Positions 45,251 to 55,357 are shown, counted from the first letter of the stretch. The stretch is DNA of 64,000 bases from Rhodospirillaceae bacterium MC! (GCA_002632265.1 NQOV01000019.1:1-64000), one strand, 5' to 3'. Made by a program: numbers and translations. Notes: a model not told the origin generated them from the letters alone.

Positions 45251-46258
45251 ATGAGAACAATAGATATTCACAAAGATAAGAAAGTTGCAATTTTTGCACC
45301 TGCGTCTATGGGTAATACCTCTATTAGTTATGATTTAGTAGGAACGGCGATTGTGCCGATTTCTGGGGAGTTGTTGGGGGATACGGTTACGGTTTCCTTA
45401 AATCATGATGATGACGGTAATAAAGTTATGGTATTGGGAGATTTTGCTCATTTAGTGCCGAGTGATGGCAGTAATCTTGCGGAATTGGGGTTAAATATCT
45501 TTCATGAAAAGCTAGAGCAAAAGGATATCAAGCAAGAAAATATTATGCTAACCTTATATAAGAATCTAGCGATTGGAACAGGTTTAGGGTCGTCGGCTTG
45601 TTCGGTTGTGGCTACAATTGAGGCTTTAAATAGATTCTACGATTATCCATTTACTAAAGATGAAGCCTTGCAGATAATGGCGATTTTAGAAGGTAATGTC
45701 TCGGGAGCGGTGCATTATGATAATATCGCCCCTGCGTATTTGGGTGGAATGATCATTGTTGATACGAATAAACCGCAAAATATGATCAACATACCATATA
45801 ATAAGGAGTGGTTTCTTACGGTTTGTTATAATGGTCAGAAGATTTCCACCGCTATGGCTCGTAGTATATTGCCAAAGGACTATCCTAAGGACACGGCCGT
45901 CCAAAATGCTTTAAATTTAGGGCTATTTATTCACAATTGCCATATAAAAGACTATCATAAAGCTCTAGAATATATGGATGAGATCATCGCCGAACCGCAT
46001 AGGAAAAGCTTAATTGATGATTATGATCTCGCCCATGATAAATGTCTAGCATATGGCGGACTAAATTTCGGGATCAGTGGATCGGGACCTACGGTCTTTG
46101 GGGTTTTTGATGATCAGGAAAAAGCCAATGAATTCAATCTATGGCTAGAAAAAAACTTCATAAAAAACCAAATGGGATCAACTAACGTTTGCAAAATATC
46201 GGCAAATGGTGTACAAATAATTACAGACATGGAGAATCATACAAATGACATTTTATAA
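45251..46258 (+). CDS. thrB: homoserine kinase, GHMP type
   Basis: 335 aa. Phosphorylates homoserine to O-phosphohomoserine. GHMP features: VAIFAPASMGNTSISYDLVG, ATP motif IGTGLGSSACSVVA (GTGLGSSAC at 109-117), EGNVSGAVHYDNIAPAYLGGM and GLNFGISGSGPTVFG. The sequence resembles the enterobacterial enzyme closely; alphaproteobacteria typically use an unrelated choline-kinase-like ThrB, so transfer is likely. ATG 45251 is preferred over an in-frame TTG at 45245 because GGAG lies 7 nt upstream. Overlaps thrC by 14 nt. Confidence 0.93.
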   Translation: MRTIDIHKDKKVAIFAPASMGNTSISYDLVGTAIVPISGELLGDTVTVSLNHDDDGNKVMVLGDFAHLVPSDGSNLAELGLNIFHEKLEQKDIKQENIMLTLYKNLAIGTGLGSSACSVVATIEALNRFYDYPFTKDEALQIMAILEGNVSGAVHYDNIAPAYLGGMIIVDTNKPQNMINIPYNKEWFLTVCYNGQKISTAMARSILPKDYPKDTAVQNALNLGLFIHNCHIKDYHKALEYMDEIIAEPHRKSLIDDYDLAHDKCLAYGGLNFGISGSGPTVFGVFDDQEKANEFNLWLEKNFIKNQMGSTNVCKISANGVQIITDMENHTNDIL

Positions 46259-47552
46259 TTTAAAAAACACAAGCGAGCAGTACTCATTTAAGGACGCAGT
46301 GAAGATCGCCATAGGAAGTAATCAAGGCCTATTATTTCCTAAAAATCTACCGAAATTTAGCCCTGTGGAAATCGATGAACTGCTCGAGTTGGATTTTGTA
46401 GAAAGATCCAGCAAGATCCTATACGAAATTCTAAAGGACGACGTATCACATATGGATACAGTCAAAAACTGGGTAACTAAAGCCTTTACTTTCCCTGTGC
46501 CGTTAACAAAGTTGGGCGAAAATGGGCATGTGTTAGAATTATTTAGCGGTCCTACTTTAGCTTTTAAGGATTTCGGAGCGAGATTCATGGCTCAAGCCTT
46601 ATTGTGGGCAAGTCAGGAAGAAAAATCAGGTAAAGATATCACAATTTTAACCGCCACATCAGGCGATACAGGGGGAGCGGTTGCCAATGCTTTTTATGGT
46701 ATTGAAAATATAAAAGTTGTTATCTTGTATCCTAAAGATATGGTAACCCCTTTGCAACAACGAGTATTTACCACCTTAGATAAAAATATCCATTCCATAG
46801 AAATCGCTGGCAATTTTGATGATTCGCAGTCTTTAGTAAAAGATATGTTTCTAGATGAAGATATCAACAAGAATATCATTTTAAATTCGGCGAATTCCAT
46901 TAATATAGCTCGTTTGTTGGCTCAAACATGTTACTATTTTGAAGCTATCTCACAATTACCGCAAGATGAGAGAAAGAATATGACTTTCTGCGTACCGTCT
47001 GGTAATTTTGGTAATTTGTGTGCGGGCTTAATTGCCAAGAATATGGGCTTACCCATTAAAAAATTCATCGCAGGAACAAATATCAATGATACCATTCCAA
47101 GATATCTAAATGATAACATCTGGCAACCAAAGAAAACTCAAGCCACTCTATCGAACGCCATGGATATTTCCTTGCCAAGTAATTGGGTGCGAATTGAACA
47201 AGGTTTGTATGATAATGATCTAAGTAAGTTAAAACAAGATGTATCTTCCAACTTCGCCACCGATCAAGAGATAAAAGATAAAATGTTAGAGATCTATAAA
47301 AATCACAACTACATAATAGATCCACACACTGCCAACGGCTTGGCGGTAATCGGTAAAGAGCTTACGGCAAACGATAAATACGTAGTTCTCTCAACCGCTC
47401 ACCCTGCGAAATTCCAAGAAAAAGTTGAAAGTATCCTAAACATTAGCATACCTCTACCCCCACAGCTAGCCAACCTAGGCACATCCGAACCACAAAAACA
47501 CAAAATGCCTTGCAACTTCACCCAACTAAAGCAATTCTTACTTGAATTATAA
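46245..47552 (+). CDS. thrC: threonine synthase
   Basis: 435 aa PLP enzyme making threonine from O-phosphohomoserine. N-terminal NLKNTSEQYSFKDAV and NQGLLFPKNLP, PLP lysine in SGPTLAFKDFGARF (Lys108, equivalent to E. coli Lys107), TATSGDTGGAVANAF phosphate site, CVPSGNFGNLCAG and DPHTANG. Similarity is again to the gammaproteobacterial short form. Overlaps thrB by 14 nt, so translationally coupled. thrA is absent: homoserine must be supplied by genes elsewhere. Confidence 0.95.
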   Translation: MTFYNLKNTSEQYSFKDAVKIAIGSNQGLLFPKNLPKFSPVEIDELLELDFVERSSKILYEILKDDVSHMDTVKNWVTKAFTFPVPLTKLGENGHVLELFSGPTLAFKDFGARFMAQALLWASQEEKSGKDITILTATSGDTGGAVANAFYGIENIKVVILYPKDMVTPLQQRVFTTLDKNIHSIEIAGNFDDSQSLVKDMFLDEDINKNIILNSANSINIARLLAQTCYYFEAISQLPQDERKNMTFCVPSGNFGNLCAGLIAKNMGLPIKKFIAGTNINDTIPRYLNDNIWQPKKTQATLSNAMDISLPSNWVRIEQGLYDNDLSKLKQDVSSNFATDQEIKDKMLEIYKNHNYIIDPHTANGLAVIGKELTANDKYVVLSTAHPAKFQEKVESILNISIPLPPQLANLGTSEPQKHKMPCNFTQLKQFLLEL

Positions 47553-47587
47553 TTGCTCATGTAAATTAAGAGGAAATAGGTAAAGTT

Positions 47588-47629
47588 AAAAAAACAAGAC
47601 GTTAGATTATTCTAATGTCTTGTTTTTTT
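47588..47629 (+). terminator. terminator of thr operon
   Basis: 19-bp stem 47588-47606 / 47611-47629 (AAAAAAACAAGACGTTAGA, one G-U), 4-nt loop, seven T. Also usable by the convergent MCP gene. Confidence 0.9.
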
Positions 47630-47708
47630 AGTATGTTACCAATAAATACAACTAAAAAGTAAAGTATAACTAATAAGCATAAGCAAAAAGTTGTAAAGAT
47701 CTTACAGT

Positions 47709-49397
47709 CTAGGTCATAGATTCAAGGAATGATTTTACGGTAGATTTTAAGTTATTAGTTTCGGTTTCTAGTTCGTGAGATGATTCTAGAACGTTACTTG
47801 ATGATGAGTTAACTTCTACAGATCCCGCTTTCACTTCGCTAATACCTGATGATATTTCTTGAGCTCCAAGGCGGATTGTATCCATACTTCTATTGATTTC
47901 GCCCATGGTAGCGGTTTGTTCTTCAATGGCTGATGAGATTGTACTGTAACGTTCTGATGTTTTTTGAATGATACTCACAATATTATTAACCGCTACAGAC
48001 GCTTCAGAAGTTTCCCCTTGGACTGTTTCAATCTGTGAGCGAATTTCTTCGGTAGCTTTGGCAGTTTGCGACGCTAGGTTTTTCACTTCCGACGCAACAA
48101 CGGCGAAACCTTTACCAGCATCACCAGCACGAGCGGCCTCGATGGTGGCATTTAACGCTAGTAAGTTAGTTTGATCGGCGATATCTGTAATTAAGCTTAC
48201 AACTTCAGAGATCTTGCCAACTGATTGTACTAGTGTTTCAATGGTTTTAACTGTTTGCTTACCTTCATTTGCTCCCCTTTGAGCATTGACTGCACCTTCG
48301 GAAATATTTTGGCTAACCTCTTGAATCGATGAGTGCATTTCTTCGGCAGAGGCTGCCACACGATCGATATTTTCCGATGAAGTATTCGCCGATTGGCTAA
48401 TTAATACCGCACGATCTTCCGAAGAACTCGCAAGCTTGGACATATTATTCGCTGTATCTTTCATGGCTGTAGATGAATTGGTAAACAAGCCAATTACACT
48501 AGAAATTTCGCCCTCAAATACACTAATACGTTGTAAAAGATCTTTTTTAGATTCTTCTTCAACACGTTTTAGATTAATTTCCTGTTGTGCCTCTGCCTCT
48601 TTAGCTGATTGCAATTGCGATCTAAAAATCTCAATCTGTGCTCCAATACGGCGAATGGACGGATTATAATCACTTTGGCGAACTTCTTCTGATAATTCTC
48701 CATTAGCCATTCTTCCAACATGTGATGTTATCTTATTGATTTGTTTTATAATATCAATACTCATGATAATAATGAATACAATCAATAAGAAAGCCGAAAT
48801 AAGAATGGCCGCCATAATAGTATAACTATTAGTTGCTAAACTCTTATGAGCATCGATTATATCTTGAGTTAAAACTGCGGCTATAATGGTCCAATTCCAT
48901 AATTTAGTTCTGTAAACATAACCTGTTTTTGACGCATGATTATCCCAAAAATAATCCACTGACGCTCCTGCAGTATTGGCTTTTGACGCTGTTAAAAGCT
49001 GTTTTAAAGCCACTTGATGCACGCCATCTCCTAAAGTCTCATCAACAGTATTATCCTTAATGGTTGGATGTGAAAGCACATGACCCTTATCATCCATAAT
49101 ATAAATATAATGAGTCTCATCAAATATCATTTTTTTAAGCATGTTCAATGCTATATTTTGTGCCACTTTTCTCGGTAATACCCCTTGAGATTCCAATTCT
49201 TCTAAAGTCTCAACGGCTTTTTGTGCAGTTTTAACAATATATTTAGGCGTATCCTTTTTTGTGTGAGTAAACTCTGCCATTACATTATTAATCTTCTTAA
49301 CTGACACTATATTTACTACAAAAATAGTAGTAAAAGCAATGACTGACATCACTAATATTATTAAAAATGCGTTTTTTATCGAAATCGATTTCAACAT
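47709..49397 (-). CDS. methyl-accepting chemotaxis protein
   Basis: 562 aa. Membrane helix 1 (about 10-30), periplasmic single-Cache-like sensor (about 45-185, [20 protein letters not shown] and [20 protein letters not shown]), helix 2 (about 192-214), HAMP ([14 protein letters not shown]), and an alphaproteobacterial-type signalling domain with hairpin tip [20 protein letters not shown]. Signals through CheA/CheW to flagellar or other motility. Ligand unknown, though this Cache type often binds small carboxylates. The cell is therefore probably motile. No che genes in the window. Confidence 0.93.
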   Translation of the reverse strand: MLKSISIKNAFLIILVMSVIAFTTIFVVNIVSVKKINNVMAEFTHTKKDTPKYIVKTAQKAVETLEELESQGVLPRKVAQNIALNMLKKMIFDETHYIYIMDDKGHVLSHPTIKDNTVDETLGDGVHQVALKQLLTASKANTAGASVDYFWDNHASKTGYVYRTKLWNWTIIAAVLTQDIIDAHKSLATNSYTIMAAILISAFLLIVFIIIMSIDIIKQINKITSHVGRMANGELSEEVRQSDYNPSIRRIGAQIEIFRSQLQSAKEAEAQQEINLKRVEEESKKDLLQRISVFEGEISSVIGLFTNSSTAMKDTANNMSKLASSSEDRAVLISQSANTSSENIDRVAASAEEMHSSIQEVSQNISEGAVNAQRGANEGKQTVKTIETLVQSVGKISEVVSLITDIADQTNLLALNATIEAARAGDAGKGFAVVASEVKNLASQTAKATEEIRSQIETVQGETSEASVAVNNIVSIIQKTSERYSTISSAIEEQTATMGEINRSMDTIRLGAQEISSGISEVKAGSVEVNSSSSNVLESSHELETETNNLKSTVKSFLESMT

Positions 49398-49769
49398 AAA
49401 ATTATATCCTTACACTCTGTTTTTTATGATTCGCTAATATTATCAAGTATTATTAGAATAATAGCAAGAAATATTTTTACTTATGAATAAAATTTTAGAT
49501 AACTCTGTTATCTTATATCATGCAAGTATATACATACTATTATTCTTTAACCTTAAATATCAGGAATCGCCATAAGGATTTTTTTTATCTATATTTATGT
49601 ATTATAGGGATTCTGTAGATCTTAAAAGATAGAATCCACATAATATTTAACTAAAAACAAACTGATTCTTAACTAGCTAAAATTCAAAATTTACAAATAT
49701 CTTAAGATCTTAAGTAGCAAAATATAATCACAAAATAAATTAACATCATAAAGTAATGTAGCAAAAAAG
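49398..49769. other. spacer between MCP and SBP terminator
   Basis: AT-rich, should contain the MCP promoter on the minus strand; no gene or clear structure beyond the hairpin at 49770. Confidence 0.4.
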
Positions 49770-49818
49770 AAGTAGCATTTTGAAAAAAAATTAAATATAT
49801 AATTTCAACATGCTACTT
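49770..49818 (-). terminator. terminator of second SBP gene
   Basis: 16-nt arms AAGTAGCATTTTGAAA (49770-49785) and TTTCAACATGCTACTT (49803-49818) with one mismatch. Read leftward it is followed by CTTTTTTGC. Confidence 0.6.
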
Positions 49819-49872
49819 AATTATATGTTGTTGATTTACTGCTCTTGATACTGGTCAAGATTTTCCTTTCGA

Positions 49873-51540
49873 TTATTTAAATTGCAGATACTTCAACGGA
49901 TGACGATTGGCAATATTATCATAATAACCACTAATATGCGTAGATACTAAATAGGAACTAACCGAATAATATAAAGGAATTGTTGGTAGATCTTTCATTA
50001 ACTGGGTTTCAGCTTTTACAAATAAATCGCCACGTTTTTTCATATTCCCCTCTTGCTTAGCTAGATCTAAGTACTTGTTAAATATTGGATTATTATAGCC
50101 TGTATAATCATTAGATCCACCATCTTTTAAATTTAGTAGCGACAAGAAGTCGTAAGCGTCATCATAATCTCGCACCCAACCAGCGAAAGCCATTTGGAAT
50201 TTACGGCTTTCCATATGAGAATAATGAGTATTGGTTTCATAAACATCCATTGTAGCATTTACGCCGATTTTCTTCCAATAACTAAAAGTAGCAACTAATA
50301 TTTTTCTTTGAGTAGCACTATTAAAGCCCTCCAGTTTAAATCTTAGTGGATGTTTTTTGCTATATCCATGCTTCGCCATAATCTTTTTCGCCTCTTGCAT
50401 GCGTTTCGCAAAAGACCACTTGTGCCAATAAGGATACACCGCATGAGAAATACCAGAAACCCCTTCAGGAACAAAAGTATGCGAAGTAACTGCATGGGAT
50501 TTGATAACATTAAGTATCTTTTGTCTTTTAACTGACATGGCTAAAGCATGGCGAATATCTGTATTTTTATCGCCACCAAGTAGCGGATCTTTATCATTTA
50601 CCGCCAAATACCATATGCCCGGATACTTATATATGTGGACAGTATGTGGGCGTTTAGATTCAACAAAATCCACTTTTTCAGCTAAAACACCGTTAACCAT
50701 ATCGAGCTTTTTGGTAACAAATAAATTGATTAAAGGTTCAAGATTCGTTGTGTTCGTATAATTAATAGTCTTAATGTGGACGTTTCTTGCGTCATAATAT
50801 TTCGGATTAGCTACCAACGTTAAGTTTCCACCTGGAATCCAATTGCTAATTTTATAAGCTCCGCTTGTAACAATGTGTTGCGGTTTTGCCCAGTTTTTTC
50901 CATACTTTAATACTATCGCTTTAGGGATAATATCGCCTGTGGAATGGGTTATCAGATTCGGAAAAAACGGCGTTGGATTAGTAGTGGTAAATTCAACTGT
51001 ATTCTTGTTAATCTTTTTCACTCCTAAAGATGTAAGCGGTTTACTTCCATGAAGTACTTCTTTAGCATTAACAATGGGATACATTAAACTAGCATATTTA
51101 GCTCCTGTTTTAGGATCGAGCAAATGTCTAAAGGAGAACACCACATCATCGGCCGTTAAAGCCGTGCCATTTGACCACTTTAAATTAGGACGTAAATGAA
51201 AAATAAATCTTTTAGCATTATCTTTGACTTCCCAACTTTTCGCCAAACCAGAAACCAGCTTGCCTTTAGCATTAAAAGTAGTTAAGCCTTCAAAAATATT
51301 ATCCGAAAGAATGTTATACCAAGTACCATTCATCTGTTGCGGATCTCCCACCTTAAGAAGACCCATACCGCCCAAATTCAAAGTACTGTTATCCATGGCC
51401 TGTGCCACATTGCCAAATGACACATGATCCGATTTATCATGGGTAAACGGCCAATGACCGAATGACGCATAACCAAATGACAGGATTCCCCCTGCCAATA
51501 TACACATTCGTACAATTTTCTTTTTCTTTACATTTCTCAT
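49873..51540 (-). CDS. ABC transporter substrate-binding protein, family 5, second paralogue
   Basis: 555 aa. N-terminal Lys/Arg-rich segment and hydrophobic stretch (RMCILAGGILSFGYASFG) without a lipobox, so a signal peptide or membrane anchor. SBP_bac_5 body: NILSDNIFEGLTTFNAKGK, ALAKSW-like GLAKSWEVKDNAKRFIFHLRP, NGTALTADDVVFSFRHLLDP, VTSGAYKISNWIPGG, WVRDYDDAYDFLSLL (typical of OppA/dipeptide binders). Like the protein at 15549 it has no permease partners nearby; the two may share one transporter. Confidence 0.88.
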   Translation of the reverse strand: MRNVKKKKIVRMCILAGGILSFGYASFGHWPFTHDKSDHVSFGNVAQAMDNSTLNLGGMGLLKVGDPQQMNGTWYNILSDNIFEGLTTFNAKGKLVSGLAKSWEVKDNAKRFIFHLRPNLKWSNGTALTADDVVFSFRHLLDPKTGAKYASLMYPIVNAKEVLHGSKPLTSLGVKKINKNTVEFTTTNPTPFFPNLITHSTGDIIPKAIVLKYGKNWAKPQHIVTSGAYKISNWIPGGNLTLVANPKYYDARNVHIKTINYTNTTNLEPLINLFVTKKLDMVNGVLAEKVDFVESKRPHTVHIYKYPGIWYLAVNDKDPLLGGDKNTDIRHALAMSVKRQKILNVIKSHAVTSHTFVPEGVSGISHAVYPYWHKWSFAKRMQEAKKIMAKHGYSKKHPLRFKLEGFNSATQRKILVATFSYWKKIGVNATMDVYETNTHYSHMESRKFQMAFAGWVRDYDDAYDFLSLLNLKDGGSNDYTGYNNPIFNKYLDLAKQEGNMKKRGDLFVKAETQLMKDLPTIPLYYSVSSYLVSTHISGYYDNIANRHPLKYLQFK

Positions 51541-52127
51541 TTACACAACCTCTTACAATATTATTCAAAATTAAAACACTCAAAATATTACTATTAAAAT
51601 TAAACAATTTAACCTATATATAATAATATTTATTATTTAAGCATACACTATTATTAATTAAACAATAAACCGCCAATTCATACAAGATAATTACAAAATA
51701 AATCACGATTTATAATTATACTACTATAATTAGAAACAAAAGTCAAGTATTTTTATATATATTTTTATTTATAACAATTAAAAGCAATATAAACGATATT
51801 ACACTTAATGAACACGCTTAAGATAAATCCTCATATATTATCCTATTAATGCAAGATGAGAAGATGAAATATATGAATCAAATAACGCAAATCAAATAAT
51901 ACAAGTCAAACAGTTGAATTATTTGCTAATTAATATTTATTCTTGCTATATTTTGTAGTTTATGCTATTATCCTTTCATGATAGTTTTTTTGTATTATTA
52001 ATATTTGAATCCATATGATAAATCATATAAATTACCAACAAGCACCATTTTAAACTTGCTTAAAGTATGAAGATAATAATTAATTACAAAATGATAATCC
52101 TAAAAAATAAAAGAAAGAAAATATTAA
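51541..52127. other. spacer between divergent SBP and glgA genes
   Basis: 587 nt AT-rich. A plausible glgA promoter is TTGCTA (51943-51948), 17-nt spacer, TATTAT (51966-51971). A minus-strand TTGACTTTTGTTTC-type stretch (about 51733-51746) may contribute to the SBP promoter. No gene. Confidence 0.45.
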
Positions 52128-53564
52128 ATGAATGTATTATTTGTAACTTCGGAATGTTATCCCTTAGCCATATCTGGCGGTCTTGGGGATGTTGTTGGAT
52201 CTTTACCTAGCTATCTCAATGACATAGGCGAAAACTGTAGAGTCCTTATGCCTGGATATCCTCAAGCCATTAAAGCCTTAGAAAAGAAAGGTAAACCTAT
52301 CAAGTTAGGCGATCCCTTTGGTTTGGGCGATATCTCCTTATTACCGGGCGAATTGCCAAACGGGGTAAAAGTATGGCTAATTATCGCAGGAATGTACGAC
52401 AGAGAAGGCGACCTATACGGATATAATGGCGAAGATTATGGCGATAATCATTATCGCTTCTCTTTATTGTGCCGAGTAGCCTCTCACATTGCGGTAATTG
52501 GTAGATATATAGGCTTTGAAGTGGATATGTTCCATGTAAATGATTGGCAAGCGTCATTAACGCCCGTATATTATTCGCAAACAGGCAATAAATTTATTCC
52601 AACATTGTTAACGATCCATAATATAAAGTACAAAGGTCTCTATGATATTCACCGCTGTACCGAATTGGGAATTCAAAGCGAATTTTTATATAATCAGTGT
52701 GAATATTACAATAATTTAAGTTTCTTAAAAGCTGGAATTGAGTTTGCCACATATATTAATGTGGTAAGCCCTACATATGCAGGCGAAATCCAACGCCCCG
52801 AGTTCGGCTATGGCTTTGAAGGATTAATGCAAAGACATTCCTATAAACTTTGTGGCATTCTAAATGGTATAAATTGTAATCATTGGAATCCGCTAGATGA
52901 TAAATTTATTGATCATAAACTAACTAATATTAAACGGATTACATCATTTAAAGATAAAAATAAAATGTCTTTACAAAAGAAACTTGGCTTGAAAGTAGAT
53001 AAATCCATCCCTTTATTTGTCTGCGTTTCCAGATTGGCACATCAAAAGGGAATCGATATCATTCTCCAACAAGCCGAACAGATCATCCACAATGGTGGCC
53101 AGTTGGCTATTTTAGGCAATGGCGATAAGCATTTGGAATACTTATGCCATGCAAAAGCCATGTATTATCCTGATCAAATGTCATTTAACAATCTTTTTGA
53201 TCAAAAAATAGCACATCAATTATATGCAAGTGGAGATTTCTTACTTATGCCATCCCGCTTTGAACCTTGCGGATTAAGCCAAATGTACGCTCTAAGATAC
53301 GGCACGATCCCAATAGTAAACGCCACTGGCGGTCTTGAAGATAGCATTATCGATATATTCGATCAAAATTTCGGCTACGGCATTAAATTCCACAACCCTA
53401 ACGCCTACTCTTTAAGTTTAGCTTTAGAGCGAGCATTTAACGTCTATAAAGACACAGTCGGATTCGAAGTCATCCGCTATAGAGCCATGAAACAAGATTT
53501 CAGCTGGCACAAATCCGCTCAAGACTACCAAAATGTCTATAACCATATGAAATATCTATATTAA
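52128..53564 (+). CDS. glgA: glycogen synthase, ADP-glucose type (GT5)
   Basis: 478 aa. Transfers glucose from ADP-glucose to alpha-1,4-glucan. N-terminal domain MNVLFVTSECYPLAISGGLGDV, FHVNDWQASLTPVYY and LTIHNIKYKGLYD; C-terminal GT-B domain CVSRLAHQKGIDI and SRFEPCGLSQMYALRYGTIP with the ADP-glucose Glu. The lysine of the usual KTGGL motif (Lys15 in E. coli) is Ile15 here (AISGGL), at an otherwise gap-free alignment. In E. coli that lysine helps bind ADP-glucose. Works with GlgC and GlgB encoded nearby. Confidence 0.94.
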   Translation: MNVLFVTSECYPLAISGGLGDVVGSLPSYLNDIGENCRVLMPGYPQAIKALEKKGKPIKLGDPFGLGDISLLPGELPNGVKVWLIIAGMYDREGDLYGYNGEDYGDNHYRFSLLCRVASHIAVIGRYIGFEVDMFHVNDWQASLTPVYYSQTGNKFIPTLLTIHNIKYKGLYDIHRCTELGIQSEFLYNQCEYYNNLSFLKAGIEFATYINVVSPTYAGEIQRPEFGYGFEGLMQRHSYKLCGILNGINCNHWNPLDDKFIDHKLTNIKRITSFKDKNKMSLQKKLGLKVDKSIPLFVCVSRLAHQKGIDIILQQAEQIIHNGGQLAILGNGDKHLEYLCHAKAMYYPDQMSFNNLFDQKIAHQLYASGDFLLMPSRFEPCGLSQMYALRYGTIPIVNATGGLEDSIIDIFDQNFGYGIKFHNPNAYSLSLALERAFNVYKDTVGFEVIRYRAMKQDFSWHKSAQDYQNVYNHMKYLY

Positions 53565-53582
53565 TAATAGACACAAGCTAAT

Positions 53583-53619
53583 TCAAACGCTCCAAACCTA
53601 ACTTGTTCAGAGTGTTTGA
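53583..53619 (+). terminator. candidate terminator after glgA
   Basis: TCAAACGCTC (53583-53592) and GAGTGTTTGA (53610-53619), one G-U pair, followed by CTTCTT; weak T run. Confidence 0.45.
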
Positions 53620-53760
53620 CTTCTTACCAATGTAAATTGATATTATATCACTTATACCAAAGATAATTTTAATCCTGTATATTTTTTACTGTGTGATGTG
53701 ATATGGTGTGATACGATACGGCGTGATGTGGCGTGCCATATTAGATTTTATATTGTTGTC

Positions 53761-54375
53761 ATTCCTGTTGCTGATACTTTCAGGCCTAAATTAGGTATAG
53801 TATAAATATATATAACATTAGTTTAAATATGGTTTAATGGATTAGTAATACAATTACAAACAGTTACATATTAAACAGTATCTAAAGTATCTTTTTATAT
53901 ATTAATTATATATTTACTATAAATCAGAGACTATAATAACAATCACAGTATATAAAACAGTCATATTTCATTTGCGATGTTCCATATTATACCTCCCACT
54001 CCATACACATATAAATAGAAATGCTTATTGTATATCATTCCTGTTGCTCATTGTTAAAGGTCTAAAATAAGCGTATAATAAATATACATATACCTGGTTT
54101 AAGTATGGTTTAATTAATTAGTGATACACTTACAAAGTGTTACATATTAAACAGTATCTAAAGTGTCTTTTTATATATTAATTATATATCTACTGTAAAT
54201 CAGAGATTATAATAACAATCACAGTATAAAACAGTCATATTTTATTTGCGATGTTCCATATTATATCTCCCACCCCATACACATATAAATAGAAATGATT
54301 ATATCCTTTCTGTTGCTCATTGTTAAAGGTCTAAATTAGGTATACAATAAGTATATATATACCTGGTTTAAATAT
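53761..54375. repeat. ~270-bp tandem repeat, 2.25 units, upstream of glgC
   Basis: Unit 1 starts at 53761 (ATTCCTGTTGCTGAT), unit 2 at 54037 (276 nt on), and a truncated unit 3 at about 54307 stops near 54375 after ACCTGGTTTAAATAT. Conserved blocks include TTACATATTAAACAGTATCT, ATTTGCGATGTTCCATATTA, a C-rich CTCCCAC patch and CCATACACATATAAATAGAA. No conserved open frame longer than a few codons. On the minus strand the C-rich patch reads GGGAGNTATAATATG, which could be a ribosome site or -10 element. Confidence 0.85.
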
Positions 54376-54440
54376 TACTTAATAAAATCGCTGTTTTCAC
54401 ATATATCATTAGTTTATATTCGTTTATCATGCCATCTTTT

Positions 54441-54469
54441 TATTCAGGCCTATTATTTAGGCCTGAATA
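54441..54469. repeat. CAGGCCTA hairpin upstream of glgC (family R3)
   Basis: Perfect 12-bp arms TATTCAGGCCTA / TAGGCCTGAATA around TTATT. The core CAGGCCTA-TTATT-TAGGCCTG recurs exactly at 56855-56885, downstream of glgC. A remnant CAGGCCTAAATTAGG lies in unit 1 of the tandem repeat (53782). Confidence 0.8.
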
Positions 54470-54780
54470 GAAAGGTAAATCATACAAAAATAAAATCTTA
54501 AGATAAAACGGCAAAAAAATGGGCTGGGGGTTTGGGATGTGGTTGTACTTATTTCGTTTTTTATGTTCATTAAATGATCGTTGTTATTTAGAATCTGTCA
54601 TGTAATATCAAGAGAATCATAGCATGTGGAGAGTGATTCTTGGGGGAGATATTTTTCATCTGATTATTATATTTTCTTTTTAGGTAAAAATTTTTAAGAT
54701 GATTATCAAGAGCTTATGAGATTTTTTTGGAATGTGGATATAATAATATGAGGATAATAAAAAAATTTTCAATAAAATAC
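54470..54780. other. non-coding stretch upstream of glgC promoter
   Basis: No gene. GAGAATCA (54611-54618) and TGATTCTT (54632-54639) form a short inverted repeat; G-rich GGGCTGGGGGTTTGGG at about 54521 is unusual in so AT-rich a sequence. Confidence 0.4.
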
Positions 54781-54809
54781 TTGACATTAACATATTTTTA
54801 ATATATAAT
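54781..54809 (+). promoter_or_regulatory. consensus sigma70 promoter with long leader to glgC
   Basis: TTGACA (54781-54786), 17-nt spacer, TATAAT (54804-54809): both boxes are full consensus. The next gene start, glgC, is 549 nt further. A TATAGAAAGGATTA motif just after the promoter (about 54815) is nearly the same as the glgC ribosome site region, but lacks an ATG. Confidence 0.7.
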
Positions 54810-55357
54810 GAAATTATAGAAAGGATTAGACTTATAGCTAATAACAGATATATCCTAATTACAATTCTTTAGAGTGAAATATTAAATAAACAATTAAAAT
54901 AAATATTATAGAATAAAACAAATTTATGAAAAGCTTATACTAACTATTATGGTATAAATTTTAAAAACTAAATTACTTAAAATGCAGTTTAGGACATAAT
55001 TTTGAAAAGTCAAATTTAACAAATTTCCTTCAACAAGAGTTATAAATTGGAACATCAATCTAATTTAAGAAATTCCATGTATTTAAAAGCAAAAATTTTT
55101 AGATATATGTTTCGTAAGTAATGTTTAATGTCCCTAACATTATGATATATTGGCTTTATGATCCTATTCTTTTTATTACAATCTAACAGATTGTAGACTC
55201 AAATCACTTAACTTCATATTAAAGTAGTTAACTTATAGATTTACAACAAATAATTTTCATTACGCTTTGTTAGTGCAAGTTATTGTTTAAAAAAATAGTA
55301 ATCTTGATAATAAAGAAAGTTAGGTTTATTAAAATATATAGAAAGGATTAAAAAATT

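Noticed and set aside
53690-53745. GTGAT/ATACG-rich stretch resembling a short tandem repeat or the GGCGTG box of R1
   Set aside because: Irregular low-complexity sequence; no downstream R1 segment and no nearby stop codon.
54250-54266. Five-codon minus-strand frame MEHRK with a good ribosome site in each 270-bp unit as a real gene
   Set aside because: Too short to support as a gene; kept only as part of the repeat finding.
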